Assembly: GCA_021786265.1 (NCBI GenBank)
Contig: JAJYNP010000244.1
Location: 1 to 24,658 of the forward strand
Direction of reading: 5' to 3'
Length of the DNA: 24,658 nt
DNA from: Chloroflexota bacterium
Lineage (GTDB): Bacteria > Chloroflexota > Limnocylindria > Limnocylindrales > CSP1-4
The notes under the pieces were generated by a model. That model did not search any database and had not been told where the DNA came from. It was given only the letters and a program-made list of their open reading frames with translations. Shown piece after piece: positions 1-8,530 of the stretch (its first letter is position 1; each line of letters begins with the position of its first letter). The position numbers and the translations under genes are program-made.

Positions 1-48
1 CACCGGTGGCCCCATCGCCCGACCGTCCGTGGCGGGGGGGCAGGCTGC

Positions 49-54
49 TATGCT
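49..54 (+). promoter_or_regulatory. Leaderless -10 box (TATGCT) of the GH13 gene
   Basis: TATGCT lies 8 bases before the ATG at 63, so transcription would begin at or next to the start codon. No Shine-Dalgarno sequence precedes that ATG. The same arrangement recurs at six other starts in the window. Confidence 0.5.
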
Positions 55-62
55 CGCCCGCG

Positions 63-3000
63 ATGGAGTTCCACGTCTCCCGCGAGGCGCGCGATCGCTA
101 CGGCTTCAGCGAGGCGCTGTTCTCTCTGACCGGCAACGTGGTCCTGGCCGACTTCCGCACCACGCGCGAGGTGGCCCGCCAGATGAACGCGGCGCGCGAC
201 GCGACGCGGCACCCCGAGCTGGCCGTCCAGCCGGGGCAGCTCAACGCGATGGGGCTGATCGACGAGATCCTCCACCTCGTCTCCGCCCTGTACCGGCGGC
301 AGCGCGACCCACAGGGCCTGGAGGCGGCTCTCACGGTTCTGGACGCACGCCTCGGGGCCGAGACGATGGACGCTACCCTCGCGGCGTTCGTGGACCGCTA
401 TCCGCCGACCGCGGTCTACCGCGGCGACGCGTCGGCCGGGGCCTGGCTCACCGGGACCACGGACGGCATGCCCAGCCGCCAGGTCGCGCTCGAGGAGCTC
501 GTCCACCTCTGGCTGGCCAACGCGAACCCCGCGTTCGCGCCGTTCCACGAGCTCTTCGACGACCGGCCACTGGCGAGCGAGTCCGCGTACGAACAGGTGA
601 TCGAGGCGCTGGCCGCCCACTTCGCCCGGCGGCCGCCGTTCGGGCCCGAGAACCAGAACCTGGTCGCCATGCTCCGCAGTCCCGCGATCGCCTCGCCGGG
701 GTCGCTGTCCGGCCAGCTCCGGTACATCCGCGAGCGCTGGGGCCTGCTGCTCGAGGGGCTGCTGGGCGGCCGGCTCGCGCTGAGCCTGGACGTGCTCAGC
801 GAGGAGGAGCGCGCCCTCTGGCTGCGCTTCCACGGCGCGGACGAGGCGGCGGCCCTGGCGCGCGGCCAGCGCGTCGGGGTCTACCAGTTCGGCGACCAGG
901 AGCTGGAGCCGGAGCGTTTCAGCATGGACCGCGACTGGATGCCGCGCCTGGTGCTGATGGCGAAGAGTACCTACGTCTGGCTCGATCAGCTGGCGAAGGT
1001 CTACCAGCGCGAGGTCCGGCGGCTCGACCAGGTGCCCGACGAGGAGCTCGACCGGCTGGCGCGGTGGGGATTCACCGGGCTCTGGCTGATCGGGCTCTGG
1101 GAGCGCAGCCGGGCCTCCGAGCGGATCAAGAAGCTCCGGGGCAACCCCGACGCCGTGGCGTCGGCCTACTCGCTGCTCGACTACCGGATCGCGGACGATC
1201 TGGGCGGGGAGCCCGCCTACGAGAACCTCCGCGAGCGTGCCTGGCGGCGGGGAATCCGGCTGGCGAGCGACATGGTCCCCAACCACATGGGGATCGATTC
1301 CGCCTGGGTCATGGAGCACCCTGACTGGTTCATCTCGCTCGACAACCCGCCGTACCCCGCCTACTCGTACGGCGGACCGGATCTCTCGTCGGACGGGCGC
1401 GTGGGGCTCTGGATCGAGGACCACTACTACGACAACAGCGACGCGGCCGTCGTCTTCCGGCGCGAGGACCGCGCGAGCGGCGAGAACCGCTTCATCTACC
1501 ACGGCAACGACGGCACCAGCATGCCCTGGAACGACACGGCGCAGCTGGACTACCTGAAGCCCGAGGTGCGCGAGGCCGTCATCCAGACGATCCTGGCCGT
1601 CGCTCGCCGCTTCCCGGTCATCCGCTTCGACGCGGCGATGACCCTCGCCAGGAAGCACTACCAGCGGCTCTGGTTCCCCGAGCCGGGGACGGGCGGCGCG
1701 ATCCCGTCGCGCGCCGAGCACGGCATGACTCGGGCCGAGTTCGACGAACGCATGCCGGTCGAGTTCTGGCGCGAGGTGGTGGACCGTGTCGCGGCTGAGG
1801 CGCCCGACACGCTCCTGCTGGCCGAGGCGTTCTGGCTGATGGAGGGCTACTTCGTCCGCACCCTCGGCATGCACCGCGTCTACAACAGCGCGTTCATGAA
1901 CATGCTGCGCGACGAGGAGAACGCGAACTACCGGAGCGTGATCCGGAACACGCTCGAGTTCGACCCCGAGATCCTGAAGCGCTACGTGAACTTCATGAAC
2001 AACCCGGACGAGCGCACCGCGATCGACCAGTTCGGGACGGGCGACAAGTACTTCGGGATCGCCACGCTGATGGCCACCATGCCCGGGCTGCCGATGTTCG
2101 GGCACGGCCAGGTGGAGGGCTACGCCGAGAAGTACGGCATGGAGTTCCGGCGCGCCTGCTGGGACGAGCGGCCCAACGAGTGGCTGGTCGCGCGCCACGA
2201 GCACGACCTGTTCCCGCTGCTGCACCGGCGCCACCTCTTCGCCGAGGTGCGCGACTTCCTCCTGTACGACCTGGTCGACCCGGCCGGCAACGTCAACGAG
2301 GACGTGTTCGCCTACTCGAACCGCGCGGGCGGCGAACGCAGCCTGGTCGTGTACCACAACCGCTACGCCGAGGCGCGCGGCTGGATCCGGCAGTCGGCGG
2401 GCTACGCGGTGAAGGGCCCCGGCGACGAGAGGACGATCGTGCGGCGCACCCTGGGCGAAGGACTGGGGCTGACCGCCGAGGACGGGCGGTACTGCGCCTT
2501 CCGGGACCAGCGGACCGGGCTCGAGTACCTGCGCTCGAGCCGCGAGCTGTGCGACCGCGGCCTGTACATCGAGCTGGGCGCGTACCAGTGCCACGTGTTC
2601 GTCGACGTGCGCGAGGTCCGCGACGACGTCGGGTTGTACGCGGAGCTGGCCCGGAAGCTCGGAGGCGGCGGGGTCCCGAGCATCGACGCCGCCCTTCGCG
2701 ACCTGGCGCTGCGGCCGGTCCAGGACCCGGTGCGTGCCCTCGTGTCGGGTGAGATCCTGCGCCGCCTGATGGCCGGGCGACGCGACGCGGCCCAGGGAGG
2801 GCAGCCACCCACGGTCGACGCGGCGCTCGACGAGGCCGAGGCACGGGCACGGGCGGCCCTGGAGGCGGCGGCGCGGGTTGCCGGCGGCTGGGAGGACCCG
2901 GCGACGATCGCGGCGGCGATGCGGCAGCGGCTGGGGGTCGTGCTGGGGCTGCCGGGCCTCGTGGGACTGCCCGGGGAGGACGACGGAGGTTCCCCGGCGG

Positions 3001-3704
3001 CTGGGATGACGCTGGCGGATGCGACGGGACCGGCCGGCGGCGCGGACCCGGCGCTCCCCGCTGACGCGGAGGTCGCCTTCACGGCCGCGGCCGCGCGGAT
3101 CCGTGACGAGTTCCCGGACGACCTGCCCACCTGGGCGGTGCTGCTCGACTGGGCGCTCCTGGGCGCGCTCGGGCGCGTCACGGGCGCGGACGGGGCCGGT
3201 GAGCGCAGTCGCGCCTGGCTCGACGGATGGGGGCTCGTGGGTCCCGCGTCTGACGGGCTGCGGGAGCTCGGGCTGGACGAGGCGGCGGTGGGCCGAGTGG
3301 TGGACGCGCTGCGCGTGCTGCTCGCGCTGCCGCATCCGGAGACCGTGTCGGCGCTGGCCGGCGGCGGTCGCGCGGCTGCCCGCGAGCCGCTGGCGGCCAC
3401 CAGCGTGGCGTCCTGGGTCGCCGACCCCGTGACCGCAAGGTACCTGGGCGTGAACCAGTACGGCGGGGTCGCCTGGTTCGACCGCGACGCCTTCGATCGG
3501 CTGGTCCGCTGGTCGTTCCTGCTCCAGCTGGTCGAGCTGCGACTCCGCCTGCCATCGGACGAACCGTTCCGGGGCGCGGTGGTCCGGGCGTTCACCCTCG
3601 CGCTCGAGCTGGATCGCGCGAGCGAGGAGTCCGGCTACCAGGTCGACCGGCTGCTCGAGATCACGCGGCCGCCGTCGGAGCCGCGGCCGCCGAGCCCGAG
3701 CTGA
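63..3704 (+). CDS. Large alpha-amylase-family (GH13) glycosyl hydrolase
   Basis: This 1213-residue protein carries a GH13 catalytic barrel in its middle (about residues 310-760) that acts on alpha-glucans. The conserved regions are visible: SDMVPNHMG (region I), IRFDAAMTLARKHY with nucleophile D523 (region II), LLAEAFW with acid/base E588 (region III) and FMNNPDE with D649 (region IV). The stretch MPGLPMFGHGQVEGYAEKYG follows, as in a long cytoplasmic alpha-amylase subgroup. About 300 residues before and 350 after the barrel are not recognised; the C-terminal part is Ala/Leu-rich and looks helical. There is no signal peptide, so it should be cytosolic. I chose ATG 63 over the in-frame ATG at 6 because a TATGCT box sits just upstream of 63 and the extra 19 residues look non-coding. 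Exact substrate is unknown; a glycogen or maltodextrin role fits the GH15 gene further on. Confidence 0.9.
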   Translation: MEFHVSREARDRYGFSEALFSLTGNVVLADFRTTREVARQMNAARDATRHPELAVQPGQLNAMGLIDEILHLVSALYRRQRDPQGLEAALTVLDARLGAETMDATLAAFVDRYPPTAVYRGDASAGAWLTGTTDGMPSRQVALEELVHLWLANANPAFAPFHELFDDRPLASESAYEQVIEALAAHFARRPPFGPENQNLVAMLRSPAIASPGSLSGQLRYIRERWGLLLEGLLGGRLALSLDVLSEEERALWLRFHGADEAAALARGQRVGVYQFGDQELEPERFSMDRDWMPRLVLMAKSTYVWLDQLAKVYQREVRRLDQVPDEELDRLARWGFTGLWLIGLWERSRASERIKKLRGNPDAVASAYSLLDYRIADDLGGEPAYENLRERAWRRGIRLASDMVPNHMGIDSAWVMEHPDWFISLDNPPYPAYSYGGPDLSSDGRVGLWIEDHYYDNSDAAVVFRREDRASGENRFIYHGNDGTSMPWNDTAQLDYLKPEVREAVIQTILAVARRFPVIRFDAAMTLARKHYQRLWFPEPGTGGAIPSRAEHGMTRAEFDERMPVEFWREVVDRVAAEAPDTLLLAEAFWLMEGYFVRTLGMHRVYNSAFMNMLRDEENANYRSVIRNTLEFDPEILKRYVNFMNNPDERTAIDQFGTGDKYFGIATLMATMPGLPMFGHGQVEGYAEKYGMEFRRACWDERPNEWLVARHEHDLFPLLHRRHLFAEVRDFLLYDLVDPAGNVNEDVFAYSNRAGGERSLVVYHNRYAEARGWIRQSAGYAVKGPGDERTIVRRTLGEGLGLTAEDGRYCAFRDQRTGLEYLRSSRELCDRGLYIELGAYQCHVFVDVREVRDDVGLYAELARKLGGGGVPSIDAALRDLALRPVQDPVRALVSGEILRRLMAGRRDAAQGGQPPTVDAALDEAEARARAALEAAARVAGGWEDPATIAAAMRQRLGVVLGLPGLVGLPGEDDGGSPAAGMTLADATGPAGGADPALPADAEVAFTAAAARIRDEFPDDLPTWAVLLDWALLGALGRVTGADGAGERSRAWLDGWGLVGPASDGLRELGLDEAAVGRVVDALRVLLALPHPETVSALAGGGRAAAREPLAATSVASWVADPVTARYLGVNQYGGVAWFDRDAFDRLVRWSFLLQLVELRLRLPSDEPFRGAVVRAFTLALELDRASEESGYQVDRLLEITRPPSEPRPPSPS

Positions 3705-3719
3705 CCCGTGCGCGGGACG

Positions 3720-3782
3720 GCGCAGCTGCCCGCGCGACGAATGCAGGCGGAAGCGTTGCGCGCGCGCAGCTGCCCGCGCGAC
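3720..3782. repeat. 19-base direct repeat, two copies, between convergent genes
   Basis: GCGCAGCTGCCCGCGCGAC occurs at 3720-3738 and again, identical, at 3764-3782, a spacing of 44 bases. Each copy contains the palindrome GCAGCTGC. The repeat lies in the 135-base gap where the GH13 gene and the penicillin-binding protein gene converge. No clear terminator hairpin with a T-tract is visible in this gap. The function is unknown. Confidence 0.75.
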
Positions 3783-3839
3783 CGGCGGAATTGACGCCCG
3801 GGGTCGGCGCGCCCACGGCACTCCGGCCCCATCGCCGGA

Positions 3840-6380
3840 TCAGGGCTGCTGCGACGGGAGGGGCAGCGCCCCCGGTGGCGAGGGCGACGCCGGCAACCCC
3901 GAGGGAACCGGCGCCGGGCTCGCGCCCGGCGCGACGCTCGGTCCGGGGCCCGGGCTTCCTCCCGGTCCGGGCGGTGCCGGGCTCGCCGCGCCCGGGCCGG
4001 TGAAGAGGGAACTCCACGAGACGGAGCAGGACGTGCCGGTGGGCGGCAGCAACCAGTTCGTGCTGCTCCAGGGGAACGTCTCCTCCAGGTTGTACCCGCC
4101 GTGGTTCTCCAGGCCGGCCCGGGCCCTCGCGACCCAGGTGTCGAGGTACGGCTGCCATTGCGGCAGCTCGGCCTGTGCCAGGACGCCGGTCGCCGGGATT
4201 CCGACGGCGCACTGCGCCGGCAGGACGTGGCCCAACCCGTCGGTCAGGTACGTGCCGAAGGGTTTCGGGCGCAGGCCGAGCAGGGTCGCGGGATCGTTGA
4301 AGCCCTGGATCACCCAGCTGGTCGTGGTCCCGAACGGGCAGCCGGGGCCGTTCACGTCGAACCCGTACCCGGCGAACTCGGAGAAGTTGGCGCAGACCTG
4401 GGCCGGCACCAGCTCCGTGGGACGCGGCCAGTCGATCGCTGGCCACTGCTTCAGCTTGATCGCGTCGGACATGAACTGGTGCCACAGCACGAGCGGCCCG
4501 ACGTTGGACTGGAACGCCGAGTTCATGGGGCTGTTGTCGGCGTTGCCCAGCCACACGCCGGCCACCATCTGCGGGACCATCCCGACGGTGTAGAGGTCGC
4601 GGAAGTCCGCCTCGGTCCCGGTCTTCACCGCGGCCGGGCGGCCCAGGTCGGCGAACGGTCCATCCATCCAGCCGCGGTTCCGGTTGGCGTTGTCCTGCAG
4701 CACGCTCAGGAACTCCCAGGCCAGCCCGGCGTCGACCACCTGCGTCCGCGTCGGCGGAGGCGGGAGAACCACGCTTCCGTCGGGCTTCTCGATCCGGAGC
4801 AGGTCGTTCTGGGTGACGCGGAGCCCCAGGTTCGACTCCGTGCTGTACATCTCGACCATGTCGGTGAGGTGCACGGAGTGCGTGCCGATGGCCAGCGAGG
4901 GCCCCGTCTCGCCGGGCGCGAACGGCACGCTGAGACCCAGGCGGTAGGCCATGTTCTCCATGGCCGGCACGCCGCCGTAGGCGAGCATGGCCTGGATCGC
5001 GGGCACGTTCCTGCTCTCCCGGATCGCCTGCCGGACGGTGATGAGCCCGTTGTAGTCGTGCTCCGAGTCGACCCCGACGTAGCCCGGCGCGAACTTGATC
5101 GGGATGTCCCACAGGGTGGACGCATCGGTGAGGTGCCCGTACTCCATCGCGGCGAGGTAGGTGATCAGCTTCCAGGTGGAGCCCGGGGAGCGGAGCGCCA
5201 CGCCGGCCGAGTCGAACTGGCCCTGCACCTTCGGGCTGTGGTCCGCGGGGTTCACCGATCCCACGTACGCAAGGATCTGGCCCGTCGCCGGGTCCTGCGC
5301 GACCAGCGCGCCATTGTTGACGTTCAGGTTCGCCGGGAGCTTCGCGACGAAGCTCGTCACGTCGTGCTGTGCGACCCGCTGCAGGCCCCAGTCGAGCGTC
5401 GTGATGACCCGGCACCCGCAGGAGGCCAGGGCATCGTAGCCGCCCATCAGCTGGCTGGCCTCGGCGATGACCCGATCCGTGAACCAGGGGACCGGCGGAG
5501 GTGGCAGGCTCCAGCGCTTGAGCCTGAGGCTCTGCTTCTCGGCAGCTGCGCGCTGGGCAGCCGTGATCGCCCCGGTGGAGACCATCGCGTCCAGGACCTG
5601 GTGTTGCCGCGCGATCGCCTCGCGAGGGTGCGCGAACGGGTCCAGGCCCACCGGTGCCTTCGGGAGCCCGGCGAGCATCGCCGCCTGCCCCAGCGTCAGC
5701 TTCGACAGGGGCTCGTCGAAGTAGTGGCGCGCCGCGGCTGCGACCCCGTATGCCTGCTCGCCGTAGTAGACGGTGTTGAGGTAGAGCTCCATGACCTGCT
5801 GCTTGCTCAGCGCCCGGCTGGCCTGGATGCCGAGCAGCGCCTCGCGGATCTTGCGCGAGATGGTGGGCTGGCTCCCGGTGATCAGCAGCTTGACCAGCTG
5901 CTCGGTGATCGTGGAGGCCCCCTGGAGCTGGCCGCCGGCGACGTCATTGAGCGCCGCTCGCGCGATCGCGGGCACGTCGATGCCCGGGTTGGTCCAGAAC
6001 CCGCGGTCCTCGATCGCGACGGTCGCCTCCACCAGGACTGGCGGGATGTCCCCGTACGTGACGTAGTCGCGGTCCTGCGTGTAGATGGTGGCCAGCACGT
6101 GCGTGCCGGTCCGATCGTAGATGCGCGTGGTCTGGGGGAGGGACGCCCGAGACAGGCGCGCGAGGTCGACCACCGTCGGCGAGGTCAGGGCCTGGAGCGT
6201 GCCTGCGCCCGCGACCGCCAGGCCGGCTCCGGCCAGCAGGAGCCCGGCGAGCAGCACGACGAACGTGGCTGCGACGACTCCCACCCAGGCGGATGAGCCG
6301 CCGCGCCGGCGCCTGCGCAGCACGGCACGCGCCATGCCGACGCGACGCACCGGGCGCCTGTCGCCGGGACGAAGATTCAT
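3840..6380 (-). CDS. Class A penicillin-binding protein (GT51 glycosyltransferase plus transpeptidase)
   Basis: This 846-residue bifunctional enzyme polymerises lipid II glycan strands and cross-links their peptides outside the membrane. An Arg-rich cytosolic tail (1-27) and one membrane anchor (about 32-58) come first. The GT51 domain follows, with EDRGFW (E124), GASTITEQ (154-161) and the RKIREALLG / ELYLNTVYYG region. The transpeptidase domain has S401-T-W-K404, S456-R-N458 and K586-T-G588, so both active sites look intact. The GT51 motif has N131 where the family usually has His. Several Cys (321, 323 and four in the C-terminal quarter) lie on the external side. The last 60 or so residues are Pro/Gly/Ser-rich. 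The ATG at 6380 follows a G-rich stretch that could act as a ribosome binding site. It is probably monocistronic. Confidence 0.95.
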   Translation of the reverse strand: MNLRPGDRRPVRRVGMARAVLRRRRRGGSSAWVGVVAATFVVLLAGLLLAGAGLAVAGAGTLQALTSPTVVDLARLSRASLPQTTRIYDRTGTHVLATIYTQDRDYVTYGDIPPVLVEATVAIEDRGFWTNPGIDVPAIARAALNDVAGGQLQGASTITEQLVKLLITGSQPTISRKIREALLGIQASRALSKQQVMELYLNTVYYGEQAYGVAAAARHYFDEPLSKLTLGQAAMLAGLPKAPVGLDPFAHPREAIARQHQVLDAMVSTGAITAAQRAAAEKQSLRLKRWSLPPPPVPWFTDRVIAEASQLMGGYDALASCGCRVITTLDWGLQRVAQHDVTSFVAKLPANLNVNNGALVAQDPATGQILAYVGSVNPADHSPKVQGQFDSAGVALRSPGSTWKLITYLAAMEYGHLTDASTLWDIPIKFAPGYVGVDSEHDYNGLITVRQAIRESRNVPAIQAMLAYGGVPAMENMAYRLGLSVPFAPGETGPSLAIGTHSVHLTDMVEMYSTESNLGLRVTQNDLLRIEKPDGSVVLPPPPTRTQVVDAGLAWEFLSVLQDNANRNRGWMDGPFADLGRPAAVKTGTEADFRDLYTVGMVPQMVAGVWLGNADNSPMNSAFQSNVGPLVLWHQFMSDAIKLKQWPAIDWPRPTELVPAQVCANFSEFAGYGFDVNGPGCPFGTTTSWVIQGFNDPATLLGLRPKPFGTYLTDGLGHVLPAQCAVGIPATGVLAQAELPQWQPYLDTWVARARAGLENHGGYNLEETFPWSSTNWLLPPTGTSCSVSWSSLFTGPGAASPAPPGPGGSPGPGPSVAPGASPAPVPSGLPASPSPPGALPLPSQQP

Positions 6381-6454
6381 CTGGCCGTCCCCCTCGCCGA
6401 TGGAGGTGTGCCGGGCGGCCCCATTCGCTGACCGACCGGGCCGTCGCGCGCACA

Positions 6455-6483
6455 GTCATACGTGACCGTCGCGGTCCCGCGAA
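6455..6483 (-). promoter_or_regulatory. Possible promoter of the penicillin-binding protein gene
   Basis: On the minus strand TTCGCG (6478-6483) and TATGAC (6455-6460) are 17 bases apart. This would give a leader of about 65-70 bases before the ATG at 6380. The -35 match is weak. Confidence 0.3.
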
Positions 6484-6566
6484 CACGGATCGTGGGCCGG
6501 GCGAACCCTCAACCGCGACAGCAGCATGGGCGGCGGCATATCAATCGGGCCATCCGACAGGCGGTC

Positions 6567-6591
6567 TCGTCCGGCGGCGGGCGCCGGACGA
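6567..6591. repeat. Perfect 10-base inverted repeat in a promoter region
   Basis: TCGTCCGGCG (6567-6576) and CGCCGGACGA (6582-6591) are perfect inverted copies separated by GCGGG. No T-tract follows, so it could be an operator, a leader hairpin or a weak bidirectional terminator. Confidence 0.6.
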
Positions 6592-6740
6592 CGCGGCTGG
6601 ACCGCACGGCCGTCGCGCCGTTGCAGCGTGCCGGGGGGTCGCGGTGGCGGGGCTGATGGATCCAGGGGCGCACACTGTATGGAGGACCGCCGCGGGCCCG
6701 GCACCCTCGCGCGGTCCCGTGTCCAGCCCCGGAGGACCAG

Positions 6741-7151
6741 ATGACGCTGCCGTATCGATCGCGCCGCCATCTCGCGGGCGTTCGTGCGCGCGCCGGGGCG
6801 GCCACGCGTGAACCTCGCAGGGGTCGCGCGGCGCGGCACCTTGCGCGGCTCCGCCGGGGTCTCCCGCGATTGACGCTGCTCCTGCTGGTCACCGCGCAGC
6901 TGGCGGACCTGGCGACGTTCGGCCTGGCCGTGCGCGAGTCCGGCATCGGCGGCGAGGCCGGACCGCTCCGGATCGCCTACCGCATGGGCGGGTTCGGGGC
7001 CGTCGCGTCCGCCAAGCTCATCGGGGTCCTGGTGATGATCGCCGTCATCCAGCTGTACTCGCGGCGCACCGGCGGCGGCCGCTGGCTGGCCATCGTGGTG
7101 GCCGTCATGGGGATCCTCGGCGCGCTGACGAACGTGCTCGCGCTCCTGTAG
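6741..7151 (+). CDS. Small integral membrane protein (DUF5658-like)
   Basis: This 136-residue protein begins with about 40 Arg-rich residues, followed by three likely membrane segments (about 43-63, 86-105 and 114-136). The segment QLADLATFGLAVRESG resembles the start of DUF5658-type small membrane proteins, which carry a similar Asp-containing helix followed by a short acidic loop; the family assignment is tentative. The start is well supported by GGAGG (6731-6735), five bases before the ATG. It is flanked by a divergent gene on the left and a convergent gene on the right, so it stands alone. Its function is unknown. Confidence 0.75.
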   Translation: MTLPYRSRRHLAGVRARAGAATREPRRGRAARHLARLRRGLPRLTLLLLVTAQLADLATFGLAVRESGIGGEAGPLRIAYRMGGFGAVASAKLIGVLVMIAVIQLYSRRTGGGRWLAIVVAVMGILGALTNVLALL

Positions 7152-7153
7152 CC

Positions 7154-7168
7154 GCCGGCACGTCCGGC
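7154..7168. terminator. Weak hairpin between convergent genes
   Basis: GCCGG-CACGT-CCGGC forms a 5-base stem directly after the stop codon at 7151 and before the convergent SCO1664-family stop. There is no T-tract. Confidence 0.3.
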
Positions 7169-7198
7169 CGGAGGATGCCCGCCGGGATCCGGGGCCGA

Positions 7199-7924
7199 TC
7201 AGAAGGGCGGCCAGGGGATCGCCGGGCGCTCCGGGTCTGGCTCGGGGAAGCGGCCGGTCGAGAGCAGGCGATCGATCCGTGTGCTGACCGCGACGACCTC
7301 CTGCTCGGCGAGCAGCTCGCGCAGGCGCGCTCCCAGCTCGCCGTCGAGCGCCGCCCTCAGCCGCTCGAGCGTCGTGCGTTCCGCGTGGTCGATGGGCGAC
7401 CCGCGCCAGCCCCAGAGGACGGTCCGGAGCTTCGGCTCCACCGCGAAGCAGATCCCGTGGTCAACGCCGTGCACGTGGCCGCCGGGCATCGGGAGCAGGT
7501 GGCCGCCCTTGCGGTCGGCGTTGTTGACCACGGCGTCGAACAGGGCGATGGGCCGGAGCCGCTCGTCGCACTGCCGTATCAGGTCCGCCACGTCGACCGC
7601 CTGGTCCATGTCGACCCACAGCTGCACCATGCCGTGCCCGAACGGGCCGTCCCGAAGGATCGTGGGGGGCGCGATCGACCAGCCGGCGGCCTCCGAGACC
7701 AGGAAGGCCGCGTACTCCCGGTTCGCGAGGGTGCCGGCCGGGAAGTCCCAGAGCGGCCGCTCGCCGCGCACCGGCTTGTACACGCACGCCAGCTCGACCG
7801 CGGCGCCGTCCGAGCCGGAGCCGGCGACGTGGCAGAAGAGGGTCGCGTTGGAGGCGTCCGCCAGGCGCCCGACCGGCCGCAGGCGGCCCTCGCGAAGCAC
7901 GCGGAGCGCGTCGCGCCCGTCCAT
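7199..7924 (-). CDS. SCO1664-family protein with kinase-like motifs
   Basis: This 241-residue protein matches the SCO1664 family of high-GC bacteria, whose biochemical role is not established as far as I know. The sequence suggests a phosphatidylinositol-kinase/HipA-like fold: a lysine strand VYKPVRGERPLW (K50), then FDAVVNNADRKGGH (130-141) resembling a catalytic loop, then VDHGICF (D155) resembling a metal-binding DxG motif. Assigning kinase activity is inference from these motifs. It is the last gene of a leftward trio; its ATG follows the DUF3090 stop by two bases, so the two are almost certainly co-transcribed and coupled. No signal peptide or membrane segment is visible. Confidence 0.85.
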   Translation of the reverse strand: MDGRDALRVLREGRLRPVGRLADASNATLFCHVAGSGSDGAAVELACVYKPVRGERPLWDFPAGTLANREYAAFLVSEAAGWSIAPPTILRDGPFGHGMVQLWVDMDQAVDVADLIRQCDERLRPIALFDAVVNNADRKGGHLLPMPGGHVHGVDHGICFAVEPKLRTVLWGWRGSPIDHAERTTLERLRAALDGELGARLRELLAEQEVVAVSTRIDRLLSTGRFPEPDPERPAIPWPPF

Positions 7925-7926
7925 CG

Positions 7927-8490
7927 TCAGTGGATGTGGCCGTTCCTCCGCGGGCAGAGGTGGCCCTCCGGGTTCAGCGGAAGCCCGCAGAACGGGCAGG
8001 GAGGGCGGCCCGCGGAGACGACCCGCAATGCGCGGTCCACGAACACGCGGGCGGCCTGGGCGGGCATGCGCACCCGCAGCATGTCCGGGCCCTCCGCCGC
8101 GTCCTCGTCCTCCTCGTCCTCCTCGTCCGGCTCCTCCTCCCCCTCCTCGACCTGCGCGCGCGCCTCCACGACGATCTCGCGTGCCTCGCCGTCCCAGGTG
8201 AGCACCATCGACCCGACCCGAAATTGCTCGACCAGGGGCTCGTCGAGCGGCGCGGTGTCCTGCGAGCCCTCGGGCATCTCCAGCGGCATGTCCACGCCGC
8301 GGCGGCGCATCTCCTCGAGCAGCTGGCCCATGCGGTCGGCCAGCACCGAGACCTGCTCCTTCTCCACGATTACGCTGACCAGGCGGGGCCCGCTGCGTGC
8401 CTGCAGGAAGAAGGTGCGGTGGCCCGGCTCCCCCACCGTTCCGGCGGTGAAGCGATCAGGCGTGTCGAAGCTGAAGATGCGTCGGGACAT
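7927..8490 (-). CDS. DUF3090 domain protein with C-terminal zinc ribbon
   Basis: This 187-residue protein has the DUF3090 layout. It starts with the conserved MSRRIFSFDTPDRF and a beta-rich core. A strongly acidic stretch (about 115-135, mostly Glu and Asp) follows, and the protein ends in a Cys/His motif CPFCGLPLNPEGHLC (C165, C168, H177, C179) that should bind zinc. The ATG at 8490 was chosen because GGAGG (8495-8499, minus strand) lies four bases upstream and the family begins at MSRR; the longer in-frame extension is spurious. It lies 40 bases after the phosphatase gene and two bases before the SCO1664-family gene. The function of DUF3090 is unknown to me; the fixed neighbourhood suggests all three act together. 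Confidence 0.9.
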   Translation of the reverse strand: MSRRIFSFDTPDRFTAGTVGEPGHRTFFLQARSGPRLVSVIVEKEQVSVLADRMGQLLEEMRRRGVDMPLEMPEGSQDTAPLDEPLVEQFRVGSMVLTWDGEAREIVVEARAQVEEGEEEPDEEDEEDEDAAEGPDMLRVRMPAQAARVFVDRALRVVSAGRPPCPFCGLPLNPEGHLCPRRNGHIH

Positions 8491-8530
8491 CGGTCCTCCG
8501 GTGGTGCGGGCGCTCCCGCGCCGGTCGAGT

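Larger units (their letters stand above)
6381..6740. other. 360-base divergent intergenic region
   Basis: This gap separates the leftward penicillin-binding protein gene from the rightward small membrane protein gene. It holds a possible leftward promoter (6455-6483), a perfect 10-base inverted repeat (6567-6591) and a possible rightward -10 box TATGGA at 6678-6683 without a convincing -35. Open frames across it have no coding features I can recognise. Confidence 0.6.

Noticed and set aside
48..3821. 1257-codon open frame on the minus strand, opposite the GH13 gene
   Set aside because: It mirrors a real gene with clear catalytic motifs; its residues (His/Arg/Val/Gln-rich, no domain) are typical of antisense frames in very GC-rich DNA.
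4101..6296. 731-codon plus-strand frame opposite the penicillin-binding protein
   Set aside because: The minus-strand protein has all expected motifs; this frame has no recognisable domain or start signal.
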